A stretch of 64,000 bases of DNA from Rhizobium albus (GTDB taxonomy: Bacteria > Pseudomonadota > Alphaproteobacteria > Rhizobiales > Rhizobiaceae), in the NCBI GenBank assembly GCA_030160035.1, contig BSNO01000001.1:1542669-1606668 (forward strand), given 5' to 3'. Positions 26,641-35,901 of the stretch are shown one piece after another; position 1 is the first letter of the stretch, and every line of letters starts with the position of its first letter. The notes under the pieces were generated by a model. That model saw only the letters and a program-made list of their open reading frames with translations. It did no database searches and was not told the origin of the DNA. Position numbers and translations under genes: made by a program.

Positions 26641-26942
26641 TGTGTCAGGGCGAGGAGCATAAGCCGGTCCCGATGGGACGCACGCGGAATTACGAAGGCC
26701 CGTGGCCCCGCACGCCGGCACGCGTTTTCGGCACCAGCCTGATCCGGCTTTACCAACTGACCCTGTCCGGGTTCGTCGGCAATTCTTGCCGCCACCTGCC
26801 GACCTGCTCCGAATATGGCTACGAAGCCGTGGCCCGCCACGGCCTGTTCAAAGGCAGCTGGCTTGCGCTGAAGCGCGTGGCAAGCTGCGGACCTTTCGGA
26901 AGCCGGGGCTTTGATCCGGTTCCGCCGCCAAAGGCCGATTGA
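26640..26942 (+). CDS. yidD: membrane protein insertion efficiency factor YidD
   Basis: 100 residues. LIRLYQLTLSGFVGNSCRHLPTCSEYGYEAV, in two blocks, and the following HGLFKGSWLALKRVASC are the signature of the YidD/HemolysinA-like peripheral membrane protein that assists YidC-dependent insertion. The three family cysteines (SCRHLPTCS and ASCGP) are kept. Unusually, it is not next to rnpA/yidC but coupled to an IscU-like gene, an arrangement also known in rhizobia. It starts on the overlapping ATG at 26640. Confidence 0.93.
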   Translation: MCQGEEHKPVPMGRTRNYEGPWPRTPARVFGTSLIRLYQLTLSGFVGNSCRHLPTCSEYGYEAVARHGLFKGSWLALKRVASCGPFGSRGFDPVPPPKAD

Positions 26943-27020
26943 GCCAGTCTGGCCGCACCTGCCGCCTTTACGTCCATCACACCAGTCGTTAAAGAGGCCG
27001 CGCGCCGCTCGATGAGTTTG

Positions 27021-27064
27021 GCGTTTCCGAACGGTGAACCGGTATCCACTTCACCTGGAAACGC
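27021..27064. repeat. 44-bp hairpin repeat, copy 2
   Basis: 41 of 44 bases match copy 1 at 18564-18607. Outer arms GCGTTTCC/GGAAACGC are identical, and the inner arm pair is GGTGAA/TTCACC instead of GGCGAA/TTCGCC. It lies in the leader between yidD and thrS, 66 bp before the thrS start. Confidence 0.85.
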
Positions 27065-27129
27065 TGATGCAGCGCTTTACAGGCAACCACCCGCGACCGT
27101 TGGCGGGACTGGATGAAGAGGATGACGAC

Positions 27130-29118
27130 ATGGTCGAAGCCATTGCACTGACCTTCCCCGACAATTCGATCCGCAATTTCGATGCCGGCACCACGGGCCG
27201 GGAGGTGGCGGAGTCCATCTCCAAGTCGCTGGCCAAGAAGGCAGTGGCGATCACCATCGACGGCGACCTGCGTGATCTTTCCGATCCGGTTGAAACCGGC
27301 GCCATCGAGATCGTGACGCGCGAGCATCCGCGCGCGCTGGAACTCATTCGCCATGACGCGGCCCATGTGATGGCCGAGGCCGTGCAGGAGCTCTGGCCCG
27401 GCACGCAGGTGACGATCGGCCCGGTTATCGAGAACGGCTTCTATTACGACTTCGCGCGCTCCGAGCCATTCACGCCGGACGATCTGCCCGTCATCGAAAA
27501 GAAGATGCGCGAGATCATCGGGCGCAACAACGCGTTCACCAAGGAGATCTGGTCGCGCGAGAAGGCCAAGCAGGTCTTCAGCGACAAGGGCGAGGCTTAC
27601 AAGGTCGAACTGGTCGACGCGATCCCCGAAGGCCAGGATCTCAAGATCTATGCCCAGGGCGAGTGGTTCGATCTCTGCCGCGGCCCGCACATGGCCTCGA
27701 CCGGCCAGATCGGCGGCGCCTTCAAGCTGATGAAGGTGGCCGGTGCCTATTGGCGCGGCGACAGCAACAACCCGATGCTGACGCGTATCTACGGCACCGC
27801 CTGGGCGGAGCAGAAGGATCTCGACGCCTATCTGCATATGCTGGCCGAGGCCGAGAAGCGCGATCACCGCAGGCTCGGTCGTGAGATGGATCTCTTCCAT
27901 TTCCAGGAAGAGGGGCCGGGCGTCGTCTTCTGGCACGCGAAGGGCTGGCGGATGTTCCAGTCGCTCGTCTCCTACATGCGCCGCCGCCTCGACCTCGAAG
28001 GGTACGAAGAGGTCAACGCGCCGCAGGTGCTCGACAAGTCGCTCTGGGAAACGTCCGGCCACTGGGGCTGGTACCGCGACAACATGTTCAAGGTGACGGT
28101 CGCCGGCGACGAGACCGAGGACGAGCGTGTGTTCGCCCTGAAGCCGATGAACTGCCCCGGCCACGTGCAGATCTTCAAGCACGGCCTGAAGTCCTACCGC
28201 GAGCTGCCCGTGAAGCTTGCCGAATTCGGCAATGTGCATCGCTACGAGCCATCCGGTTCGCTGCACGGACTGATGCGCGTTCGCGGGTTCACGCAGGACG
28301 ACGCGCACGTGTTCTGCACCGACGAGCAACTGGCATCGGAATGCCTGCGCATCAACGCGCTCATCCTCTCGACCTACGCCGATTTCGGTTTCGACGAGAT
28401 CACGGTGAAGCTTTCCACCCGTCCGGAAAAGCGCGTCGGCGACGATGCGCTTTGGGACCGTGCAGAAAGCGTGATGGCCGAGGTGCTTAAGACCATCGAG
28501 GCGCAGTCCGGCGGCCGCATCAAGACGGACATCCTGCCGGGCGAGGGGGCGTTCTACGGACCGAAGTTCGAGTACACGCTGAAAGACGCGATCGGCCGTG
28601 AATGGCAGTGCGGCACGACGCAGGTGGACTTCAACCTGCCGGAGCGGTTCGGCGCCTTCTATATCGATCGCGACAGCGAGAAGCGCCAGCCCGTCATGAT
28701 CCACCGCGCGATCTGCGGCTCGATGGAGCGGTTCCTCGGCATTCTGATCGAGAACTTCGCCGGGCACATGCCGCTCTGGATCGCGCCGCTGCAGGTGGTG
28801 GTGGCGAGCATCACCTCGGATGCGAACGATTATGCCGAAGAGGTTGCCCGCGAGTTGAAGGCGGCCGGTCTCGTCGTGAAGACCGATACGCGCAACGAGA
28901 AGATCAACTACAAGGTCCGCGAGCATTCCGTCACCAAGGTGCCGGTTATCGTCGTGTGCGGCAATCGCGAGGCGGAAGAGCGGTCGGTCAACATCCGCAG
29001 GCTCGGCAGCCGGGATCAGACGGCGATGTCGCTTGCAGATGCCATTGCGGTGCTGAAGGACGAGGCAACGCCACCGGACCTCAAGCGCCGTGCGGAGCGC
29101 CAGCAGTCGGTCGGCTGA
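27130..29118 (+). CDS. thrS: threonine--tRNA ligase
   Basis: 662 residues. N-terminal TGS domain ([16 protein letters not shown]), an editing domain with [11 protein letters not shown], then the class II catalytic core: motif 1 around [12 protein letters not shown], motif 2 [26 protein letters not shown] (two linked blocks) and motif 3 near [13 protein letters not shown]. It ends with an anticodon-binding domain. Zinc ligands Cys, His and His are in place. ATG at 27130 begins the TGS domain; an earlier in-frame ATG at 27034 would read through the hairpin repeat. No T-box is present. Confidence 0.96.
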   Translation: MVEAIALTFPDNSIRNFDAGTTGREVAESISKSLAKKAVAITIDGDLRDLSDPVETGAIEIVTREHPRALELIRHDAAHVMAEAVQELWPGTQVTIGPVIENGFYYDFARSEPFTPDDLPVIEKKMREIIGRNNAFTKEIWSREKAKQVFSDKGEAYKVELVDAIPEGQDLKIYAQGEWFDLCRGPHMASTGQIGGAFKLMKVAGAYWRGDSNNPMLTRIYGTAWAEQKDLDAYLHMLAEAEKRDHRRLGREMDLFHFQEEGPGVVFWHAKGWRMFQSLVSYMRRRLDLEGYEEVNAPQVLDKSLWETSGHWGWYRDNMFKVTVAGDETEDERVFALKPMNCPGHVQIFKHGLKSYRELPVKLAEFGNVHRYEPSGSLHGLMRVRGFTQDDAHVFCTDEQLASECLRINALILSTYADFGFDEITVKLSTRPEKRVGDDALWDRAESVMAEVLKTIEAQSGGRIKTDILPGEGAFYGPKFEYTLKDAIGREWQCGTTQVDFNLPERFGAFYIDRDSEKRQPVMIHRAICGSMERFLGILIENFAGHMPLWIAPLQVVVASITSDANDYAEEVARELKAAGLVVKTDTRNEKINYKVREHSVTKVPVIVVCGNREAEERSVNIRRLGSRDQTAMSLADAIAVLKDEATPPDLKRRAERQQSVG

Positions 29119-29148
29119 CGCCAACGGGAACAGGCAAGCAAACGATAG

Positions 29149-29169
29149 AGGGGCCTTCGCGGCCCCTTT
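29149..29169. terminator. rho-independent terminator of thrS
   Basis: AGGGGCC-TTCGC-GGCCCCT stem-loop followed by TTATT, 30 bp after thrS. Its right edge overlaps the stop codon of the converging secreted-protein gene. Confidence 0.85.
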
Positions 29170-30124
29170 ATTCTGCCATCAACACTTCGACGTCGGTGTT
29201 GCGGCCGGCCTCGACCTTGAAGTCGCGCTGGAACACGCGCTCCTTGTTGCGGGCAATGGCGGTATAGTCGCCTTCCGCGAGAATGATCGTGGAGAACGCG
29301 CCGACGCTTTCGCCGATAGGGTCGCCCGACGCGGTGAGAATGGACCAGGCCGTGTCGGCGATCGCTTCGCCACCGGGCTCGGAGACGAGCTTCAGCGTCA
29401 GTTCCGCCGCACGGTGCTCGATCGTGGCTTCCGTCAGCTTGCCGGCCTCGATGTGGATGTCGGAACGAATGCTGGCGTTGTGCGCGCCGTAGTCGGACAC
29501 GACGTGATAGGTGCCGGCGTTCAGCCGGATCACCGTATCGGGCCGCACATCGGCAACGATCAGTCCGCGCTCGCCTTCGAGATCGGGCGTTGCGGTGTAG
29601 ATCGAAAACGTCAGGTCTTCCGGCGGAATGCGCATGTCTTCGCCGGACAGCGCATTGAGCACGAGGCCACCGGCATTGAGCGTCAGCGACTGTGGGGGCA
29701 CAGGGCCGCTTGCCGGCACAGTAAGGCGTTTGGAAACGGCGGCACGGCCGAAGGCAACGTGCAGGAAATAATCACCGGGCGGGAACGCGAATTCGGCATT
29801 GCCGCCCTCGGAGCTGGCGATCAACGGCAACTTGCCGTCGCGGCCGGGCACCGAATCGAAGACACGCCAGACGAGGCCGTCGCTGATCGTCTCACCGCCT
29901 TCGACCAGCCGCGCGTCGAGCGACACCGAACGGAAATCGGTCGCCATTGCGCCATCGGGCACTGTCGGGGCGTATTGATTGAGCCCGGGAAGCTCGATTG
30001 CCGGCATGTCCGGATCGATCTCGCCAAAGGCGCTTTGCGCGAATGCGGAGGAGGTCATGGCGAAAGCGGCGCACGCCAGAATGACGGCCCGGCGGTAGCA
30101 TGCGTGATAGGGCATCAATGGCAT
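29168..30124 (-). CDS. secreted beta-rich protein of unknown function
   Basis: About 318 residues. A signal peptide (RRAVILACAAFAMTSSAFA) ends near residue 32. The mature part contains several similar beta-sandwich-like units: LNAGTYHVVSDYG, FPPGDYFLHVAFG and LAEGDYTAIARN are repeated 'xxPGxYxxxA' turns that resemble carboxypeptidase-regulatory or transthyretin-like modules. Such proteins are periplasmic and of unknown role in Rhizobiales. The start is uncertain: TTG at 30139, ATG at 30124 or ATG at 30115; I chose 30124. It is divergent from the nitroreductase gene. Confidence 0.7.
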   Translation of the reverse strand: MPLMPYHACYRRAVILACAAFAMTSSAFAQSAFGEIDPDMPAIELPGLNQYAPTVPDGAMATDFRSVSLDARLVEGGETISDGLVWRVFDSVPGRDGKLPLIASSEGGNAEFAFPPGDYFLHVAFGRAAVSKRLTVPASGPVPPQSLTLNAGGLVLNALSGEDMRIPPEDLTFSIYTATPDLEGERGLIVADVRPDTVIRLNAGTYHVVSDYGAHNASIRSDIHIEAGKLTEATIEHRAAELTLKLVSEPGGEAIADTAWSILTASGDPIGESVGAFSTIILAEGDYTAIARNKERVFQRDFKVEAGRNTDVEVLMAE

Positions 30125-30228
30125 CGTCACTGTTGACAAGCTTCTAGACAGGCGCCACTTGAACCGAAAAGCTTAGGCAATTTCAAGGCCTGCTCATATT
30201 TCCCCCAATTTGCGAGAGGTTTCACGCA

Positions 30229-30819
30229 ATGCAGGAGCATGCACTCAACGCGCGCCCGGATCTGAAATCCTATCTCAATACAAGGCGTTCGGTGCCTGCA
30301 CTGCAGATGAGTGAGCCCGGCCCCGACAGGTCGCAGATCAACGAGATGCTGAGGCTGGCGACGCGGGTGCCCGACCATGGGAAGCTCGCGCCTTGGCGCT
30401 TCGTCGTGATCTCAGGCGAATCGCGCACGCGCATCGGCGCCGAACTCGCGCGGATCGCAACCGAGCGACGGGGCGATCTTTCGGACAAGGAAGTGGAGAT
30501 CGAGCGCGAACGGCTGGCACGCGCGCCGGTCGTCATCGCCGTCATCAGCACGGCGGGTGAGCACCCGAAGATCCCCGTCTGGGAGCAGCAGCTGTCCGCC
30601 GGTGCCGTTTGCCTCAACCTGTTCATGGCAGCCAACGCGCTCGGCTTTGCCGCAAACTGGCTGACGGAATGGTATGCCTATGATGCGGCGACCCGGCCGC
30701 TTTTCGGCCTCAAGGATGGCGAGCAGATCGCCGGCTTTCTCCATATCGGCACAGCCGAGATGACGCCGCCCGACCGTCCGCGTCCCAACGTGGATGCACT
30801 GACCACATTTCTGGATTGA
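30229..30819 (+). CDS. nitroreductase family protein (YdjA-like)
   Basis: 196 residues. NTRRSVPALQM is the N-terminal FMN-contact segment and RVPDHGKLAPWRFVVIS the flavin-binding block of YdjA-type nitroreductases. SAGAVCLNLFMAANALGFAANWLT is the dimer-core helix. These FMN enzymes use NAD(P)H to reduce nitro compounds or quinones; the physiological substrate is unknown. A Shine-Dalgarno (GAGAGG) precedes ATG at 30229. The flavin reductase gene starts 4 bp after the stop, so the two are very likely an operon of flavin-dependent enzymes. Confidence 0.88.
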   Translation: MQEHALNARPDLKSYLNTRRSVPALQMSEPGPDRSQINEMLRLATRVPDHGKLAPWRFVVISGESRTRIGAELARIATERRGDLSDKEVEIERERLARAPVVIAVISTAGEHPKIPVWEQQLSAGAVCLNLFMAANALGFAANWLTEWYAYDAATRPLFGLKDGEQIAGFLHIGTAEMTPPDRPRPNVDALTTFLD

Positions 30820-30822
30820 TCG

Positions 30823-31443
30823 ATGTTCTATAAGACCGACACCAACCGGCATGGGCTTGCTCATGACCCATACAAAGCCATCATCTCGCCCCGGCCGATC
30901 GGCTGGATCGGGACGAAGTCGAAGGATGGCAAGCTCAACCTTGCGCCTTACTCCTTCTTCAATGCGGTCTCGGATCGTCCGAAGCTTCTGATGTTCTCGT
31001 CTGCCGGCTACAAGCACAGCGCGCGCAACGCGGAAGAGACCGGTGTGTTCACCACCAATCTGGTCGGTCGGGCGCTGACCGAGCAGATGAACATGAGTTC
31101 GGTGGATGCGCCGGATGGCGTCGACGAATTCGAGCTGTCGGGCCTGACGGCGAAGACCGGCGATCTGGTCGACGCGCCTTATGTGGACGAGGCCTATGCG
31201 GTTCTCGAATGCCGCACCACCGATGTCTTCCGGCCGAAGGGCCTCGACGGGCAGCCGTCGGAAAACTGGATGGTGCTGGGGCAGGTCGTCGGGATCCGCA
31301 TCCGCGATGAGGCGATCCGGAACGGCCGGCTCGACATGGCGCTCGTCGCGCCGCTCGCACGTCTCGGCTACATGGACTATTGCGACGGCGGCGACACGTT
31401 CGAGCTGTTTCGCCCGGAATGGGACGCCGTCAAGCGCGCCTGA
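30823..31443 (+). CDS. flavin reductase family protein (DIM6/NTAB, FMN-binding split barrel)
   Basis: 206 residues. HDPYKAIISPRPIGWI, LAPYSFFNAVS and the KHSARNAEETGVFTTNLV block are typical of the DIM6/NTAB flavin reductase family, which binds FMN in a split barrel. The catalytic partner or substrate cannot be read from sequence. It follows the nitroreductase gene with 3 bp between stop and ATG, implying cotranscription. It may supply reduced flavin or act on a related small molecule. Confidence 0.87.
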   Translation: MFYKTDTNRHGLAHDPYKAIISPRPIGWIGTKSKDGKLNLAPYSFFNAVSDRPKLLMFSSAGYKHSARNAEETGVFTTNLVGRALTEQMNMSSVDAPDGVDEFELSGLTAKTGDLVDAPYVDEAYAVLECRTTDVFRPKGLDGQPSENWMVLGQVVGIRIRDEAIRNGRLDMALVAPLARLGYMDYCDGGDTFELFRPEWDAVKRA

Positions 31444-31456
31444 ACGTGCGGAAGCG

Positions 31457-32344
31457 TCAAGCGTTCAAGCCGGCGGCCGCAGCCCGCTTCAGGATGCGTT
31501 CGGCCTGCCGCAGATGCGGCCGGTCGATCATCTGGCCTTCGAGGCTCATGACGCCCGCATCCTCGCCGGCACCCTCGAAGAGTTCCACGATGCGCCGCGC
31601 GCGGTGAACCGCCTCGGAGCTTGGCGTGAAGACGCGATTGATCACTTCGACCTGCGCGGGATGGATGGCGAGCTTGCCTGAAAAGCCATCGCGCTCGGCG
31701 GCGAGGCATTCGCGTTCAAGGCCATCCATATCGCGAAAATCGGTGAAGACTGTGTCGATCGCCATGATCTGCGCAGCAGCGGCTGCAAGCAGTGTCATGG
31801 AGCGAGCGAGGCGGAACACATCTGTGTAGTGGCCGTCATCGCCCCGGTTGCGTGCAGCACCGAGATCGGCCGCCAGATCCTCGCCGCCCCAGGACAGCGC
31901 CTCGAGCCGCGCCGACGCGCCGCGGTAGCCGTTGAGATTGAGCACGCCGGCCGCTGTTTCGGCTGCGAGCGCGTGGATGCGCAGTTGGCCCTCAGGAATG
32001 TCGTTCTCGGCTTCCCGAACGGCGATGAGTGCCGAAAGGTGCTGGATGGCCGCAGGGCCTTCGGCCTTGGGCAGCAGAATGCCGTCGGGCTTCGCGCCGA
32101 CGACGGCATCGAGATCCGCCTCGGCATGGCCGCTGTCGAGGGCGTTGATGCGCACGATGAGCTTTGGGTGGCCTTCGCCGCGCTCGGCACCATTGAGAAA
32201 CGCGGCAGCCATTGCGCGGGCCTCGATCTTGCGGCGCGGCGATACGCTGTCCTCCAGGTCGATCAGGAGGCAATCCGCGCCGGAGGAGGGTGCCTTTTCC
32301 AGCTTTCGATCGGAATCACCCGGCACGAACAGATAGGACCGCAT
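31457..32344 (-). CDS. HpcH/HpaI aldolase / citrate lyase beta-like CoA lyase
   Basis: 295 residues. MRSYLFVPGDSDRKLEKA at the start, LIDLEDSVSP with a metal-binding Asp/Glu pair, LPKAEG near residue 110 and GFSGKLAIHPAQVEVIN near the end are the CitE/malyl-CoA-lyase family signatures (TIM barrel, Mg2+). Members cleave malyl-CoA, citramalyl-CoA or similar esters; the exact substrate is open. ATG at 32344 has GGGAGG upstream. It converges on the flavin reductase gene with a 13-bp gap. The stand-alone form without CitD/CitF argues against citrate lyase proper. Confidence 0.87.
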   Translation of the reverse strand: MRSYLFVPGDSDRKLEKAPSSGADCLLIDLEDSVSPRRKIEARAMAAAFLNGAERGEGHPKLIVRINALDSGHAEADLDAVVGAKPDGILLPKAEGPAAIQHLSALIAVREAENDIPEGQLRIHALAAETAAGVLNLNGYRGASARLEALSWGGEDLAADLGAARNRGDDGHYTDVFRLARSMTLLAAAAAQIMAIDTVFTDFRDMDGLERECLAAERDGFSGKLAIHPAQVEVINRVFTPSSEAVHRARRIVELFEGAGEDAGVMSLEGQMIDRPHLRQAERILKRAAAAGLNA

Positions 32345-32534
32345 CTTCCATTTCCTCCCAGTATCGATCGAGGTGCTGCTCTTACGCACCGCGCTCCTCC
32401 TAACTGCTTTGGCGGCCAGGGAAAAGCGAAGTCCGTCCAGCTGTTCGGCGAAAACATGGTGAACCAAACGTAAACCTTTGGCGCCTAGCCTTGTCTCCAC
32501 TGGGAATCGCATCGTCTTTGGGTTGGGGCCATCC

Positions 32535-33677
32535 ATGATCATCGCCGCATTTCTCCGCTGGACCGAAACGGCGCCGGCTGCCGATCGGGCGAAGGCGGCG
32601 GGCTCGCTGGCGCGGGCTTTCGTCGAGCGCACACTTGCCGCCGACGACCGTCAGGCGGCCGAGGTGGCGCTGACCTATCTGCTGGACGATCCTTCTCCCA
32701 AGGTGCGGCTCGCAATCGCTGATGTCATGGCGCAATCGACCGAAGCGCCGCGGGCGATTATCTACGCACTGTCGCGCGACCAGATCGAGGTGGCGGGCCG
32801 AATCGTGGCGTTCTCGCCGCTGCTCAGCGATGCCGATCTCGTCGACCTCGTCGGCGAGGATGTGGAGGATCTGCAGCGCCTCGTCGCCTTGCGCACGGGT
32901 CTTTCCCGCTCCGTAGCCGCTGCAATCGCCGAGGTCGCCGGTGCGGAGCCGATCTGTGATCTCCTTCAGAATCGTTCGGCCGCAATCGCGCCGTTTTCGC
33001 TTCGCCGCATTGCCGAGCGGTTTTCAGCCGATACGGCCGTACGGGCTTTGCTCGTGGAACGGGACGATCTTCCGGCCGATGTCCGCCATCGGTTGATGGG
33101 CGCTGTTGCGACCGCGCTCTCGCAGTTCGATCTCGTTCGCAACGTGATTGGCGAGCGGCGGGCCGAGCGCTTGGTGACGGAGACGCAGATGCAGGCGACA
33201 CTGACGCTTGCCGGTGACGGCAATTCCGCTGCCTTGCCTGGTCTCACCGAGCATCTGCGCGGTGAGGGGCGCCTGACCCCCGCCTTGCTGATGCACGCAC
33301 TCGCCAGCGGCAAGCTTGATTTCTTCGTGGCCGCCGTGGTTGCAATTTCCGGACAGCCCGAAGCCCGGGTGCGCGCCATCGTCGTCGATGGGCGCGTGCC
33401 GGCCATCCGGGCGCTCTATGGTTCGATCGGCCTGCCGGGGCGCCTGTTGACCGTCTTCATTTCAGCGACGCTCGTCTGGCGCGACGCCTCGAGCAGAGGC
33501 AGGATCGCGACGCCGTCGCATCTCGCCCGCACATTGATCAAATTGCATCAGCGCGACGCGGCCGAGCATCCGGAAGTGGCGGAGCTTCTGACGCTCGTCG
33601 AGAAGCTCAATCTCGCCCATCGCCGCCAGTGCGCGCGCGCCGACGCGCTTGCGCTCGCAAGCGTTCGCGCAGCCTGA
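32535..33677 (+). CDS. DUF2336 domain-containing protein
   Basis: 380 residues, cytosolic, nearly all helical. LTYLLDDPSPKVRLAIADVMAQ and the following repeats of about 35 residues (ALSRDQIEVAGRIVAFSPLLSDADL) form the HEAT-like helical array of DUF2336, a family confined mainly to alphaproteobacteria and of unknown function. ATG at 32535 follows GGGG. It abuts the 3' end of parE with no gap: its TGA ends at 33677 and the parE stop begins at 33678 on the other strand. Confidence 0.85.
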   Translation: MIIAAFLRWTETAPAADRAKAAGSLARAFVERTLAADDRQAAEVALTYLLDDPSPKVRLAIADVMAQSTEAPRAIIYALSRDQIEVAGRIVAFSPLLSDADLVDLVGEDVEDLQRLVALRTGLSRSVAAAIAEVAGAEPICDLLQNRSAAIAPFSLRRIAERFSADTAVRALLVERDDLPADVRHRLMGAVATALSQFDLVRNVIGERRAERLVTETQMQATLTLAGDGNSAALPGLTEHLRGEGRLTPALLMHALASGKLDFFVAAVVAISGQPEARVRAIVVDGRVPAIRALYGSIGLPGRLLTVFISATLVWRDASSRGRIATPSHLARTLIKLHQRDAAEHPEVAELLTLVEKLNLAHRRQCARADALALASVRAA

Positions 33678-35735
33678 TCAGATATCCAGATTTTCGGCGA
33701 AGGCCGCACGCTCCTGGATGAAGCGGAAACGCGCCTCGGGTTTCGTTCCCATCAGGTCGTCGATCGCGATTGCGGTGCCCTCCAGATCCTCGGCATCGAT
33801 GGCGACGCGCAAGAGCGTGCGCTTGGCCGGATCCATGGTTGTTTCCTTCAACTGCGCCGGCAGCATTTCGCCAAGGCCCTTGAAGCGTCCGATCTCGACC
33901 TTGCCGCGACCCTTGAACTCGGTTTCGAGCAGTTCCACCCGATGCGCGTCGTCACGGGCATAAAGCGTGCGTGAGCCCTGCGTCATGCGATAGAGCGGCG
34001 GGATGGCGAGGAAGAGGTGGCCATTGTCGATGAGGCCGCGCATTTCCTGGTAGAAGAACGTGATGAGCAGCGACGCGATATGCGCGCCGTCGACATCGGC
34101 GTCGGTCATGATGATCACGCGGTCGTAACGCAGGTCATCGTCACGATATTTGGCACGCGTGCCGCAACCGAGCGCCTGGATGAGATCGCCGATCTGCTGG
34201 TTTGCCGTGAGCTTGTCGCGGCCGGCGCTCGCAACGTTCAGGATCTTGCCGCGGAGCGGCAGGATCGCCTGCGTCTGCCGGTTGCGCGCCTGCTTGGCCG
34301 AGCCGCCGGCCGAATCGCCCTCGACAATGAAGAGTTCAGCGCCTTGCGCCGCCGTCTGCGTGCAATCGGCGAGCTTGCCGGGCAGGCGCAGCTTCTTCAC
34401 CGCACTCTTGCGGTTGATTTCCTTTTCCTTGCGCCGGCGCACACGCTCATCGGCGCGGTCGAGCACCCAGTCGAGCAGCTTCGCCGCTTCGGCCGGCTGG
34501 TCGGCGAGGTAGTGGTCGAATGGATCGCGCAACGCGTTTTCCACAAGGCGCTGCGCCTCGACAGTGGCAAGCTTGTCCTTCGTCTGGCCGACGAACTCCG
34601 GTTCGCGCACGAAGACCGAAAGCATGGCCGCGCCGGAGATCATCACGTCTTCCGTGGAGATGATCGAGGCACGCTTGTTGCCGGTGAGCTCCGCATAGGC
34701 CTTGAGGCCACGCGTCAGCGCGATGCGCAGGCCCGCCTCATGGGTGCCGCCCTCGGGCGTCGGGATCGTGTTGCAATAGGACTGGACGAAGGGATCGCCA
34801 CCGAACCAGGTCACGGCCCATTCCACGGTGCCGTGTCCGCCGGTCTTGGTCGTCTTGCCGGCAAAGATCTCGTTGGTGACGGTGAAATCCTGGCCGAGCG
34901 AGGCCTGCAGATAATCCTTCAGGCCGCCGGGGAAATGGAAGACGGCCTTTTCCGGCACGTCGGGCTTTTCGGCAACCAGCTCGGGCGCGCAGGACCAGCG
35001 TATTTCGACGCCGCCGAAGAGATATGCCTTGGAGCGCGCCATGCGCATGAGCCGGGCCGGATCGAACCGCGCGTTCTGCCCGAAGATCTGGTGGTCGGGC
35101 TTGAAGGAGACGCGCGTGCCGCGGCGATTCTGGACCTCGCCCACTTCCTCCAACGGCCCAAGCGTTACGCCGCGCGAGAAGCGCTGGCGGTAGAGCTTGC
35201 GGTTGCGCGCAACTTCGACCGTCAGTTCCTCCGACAGCGCGTTGACGACGGAGATACCGACGCCGTGGAGGCCGCCGGATGTTTCGTAGACCTTGCTGTC
35301 GAACTTGCCGCCCGCATGGAGCGTGGTCATGATCACTTCGAGCGCGGAGCGGTCCTTGAACTTCGGGTGCGGGTCGACCGGGATGCCGCGCCCATTGTCG
35401 GTGACGGACAGGACGCCGTCGGCCGACAGTTCGACATCGATGAAATTGGCGTGGCCGGCCACGGCCTCGTCCATGGAGTTGTCGATGACTTCGGCGAAGA
35501 GATGGTGGAGCGCCTTTTCGTCGGTGCCGCCGATATACATGCCCGGCCGGCGACGCACCGGCTCCAGGCCCTCCAGCACCTCGATGTCCGCAGCCGAGTA
35601 ATCGCCTTCGCCATCCCGCGGCTTTTGCGCCTTCGGCGCCTGGCGCTGGGGCTCGGCAATGGCCGGCCGCTTTGCCGGAGCGGCCGCTGGACCGGCGCTC
35701 GGGATTGTTGCGAAAAGATCGTTGCTGTCGTCCAT
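33678..35735 (-). CDS. parE: DNA topoisomerase IV subunit B
   Basis: 685 residues. A 30-residue Pro/Ala/Lys-rich leader precedes the GHKL ATPase domain (EVIDNSMDEAVAGHA, DNGRGIPVDPHPK, GLHGVGISVVNALSE). The transducer domain follows, then the TOPRIM domain with EGDSAGGSAKQARNRQTQAI and TDADVDGAHIASLL. This is the decatenase subunit; GyrB is excluded by the shorter C-terminus, the PLRGKILNV context and the absence of the GyrB insertion. Start ATG at 35735 is a reasonable choice because the low-complexity leader has no alternative ATG before the conserved part. Confidence 0.95.
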   Translation of the reverse strand: MDDSNDLFATIPSAGPAAAPAKRPAIAEPQRQAPKAQKPRDGEGDYSAADIEVLEGLEPVRRRPGMYIGGTDEKALHHLFAEVIDNSMDEAVAGHANFIDVELSADGVLSVTDNGRGIPVDPHPKFKDRSALEVIMTTLHAGGKFDSKVYETSGGLHGVGISVVNALSEELTVEVARNRKLYRQRFSRGVTLGPLEEVGEVQNRRGTRVSFKPDHQIFGQNARFDPARLMRMARSKAYLFGGVEIRWSCAPELVAEKPDVPEKAVFHFPGGLKDYLQASLGQDFTVTNEIFAGKTTKTGGHGTVEWAVTWFGGDPFVQSYCNTIPTPEGGTHEAGLRIALTRGLKAYAELTGNKRASIISTEDVMISGAAMLSVFVREPEFVGQTKDKLATVEAQRLVENALRDPFDHYLADQPAEAAKLLDWVLDRADERVRRRKEKEINRKSAVKKLRLPGKLADCTQTAAQGAELFIVEGDSAGGSAKQARNRQTQAILPLRGKILNVASAGRDKLTANQQIGDLIQALGCGTRAKYRDDDLRYDRVIIMTDADVDGAHIASLLITFFYQEMRGLIDNGHLFLAIPPLYRMTQGSRTLYARDDAHRVELLETEFKGRGKVEIGRFKGLGEMLPAQLKETTMDPAKRTLLRVAIDAEDLEGTAIAIDDLMGTKPEARFRFIQERAAFAENLDI

Positions 35736-35901
35736 GGCTATGCTTCAGTCCCAAGGCGTGAATTGTGGCCGAATCACCTGCGCAGTGTGACAGATGGCGT
35801 ACTGGCACGCGAGCCGTGTTCTCTATGTGTTCACGGTCCTGCGCACGGTTGCCCACATGAAAGGATGGCCGGTAGCGGCACGAATAGGGGATATCGAGCC
35901 A

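Noticed and set aside
26989..29124. Very long open frame on the minus strand opposite thrS
   Set aside because: thrS has all synthetase motifs; the antisense frame is open because of GC-rich codon bias and has His/Leu/Arg-rich content without domains.
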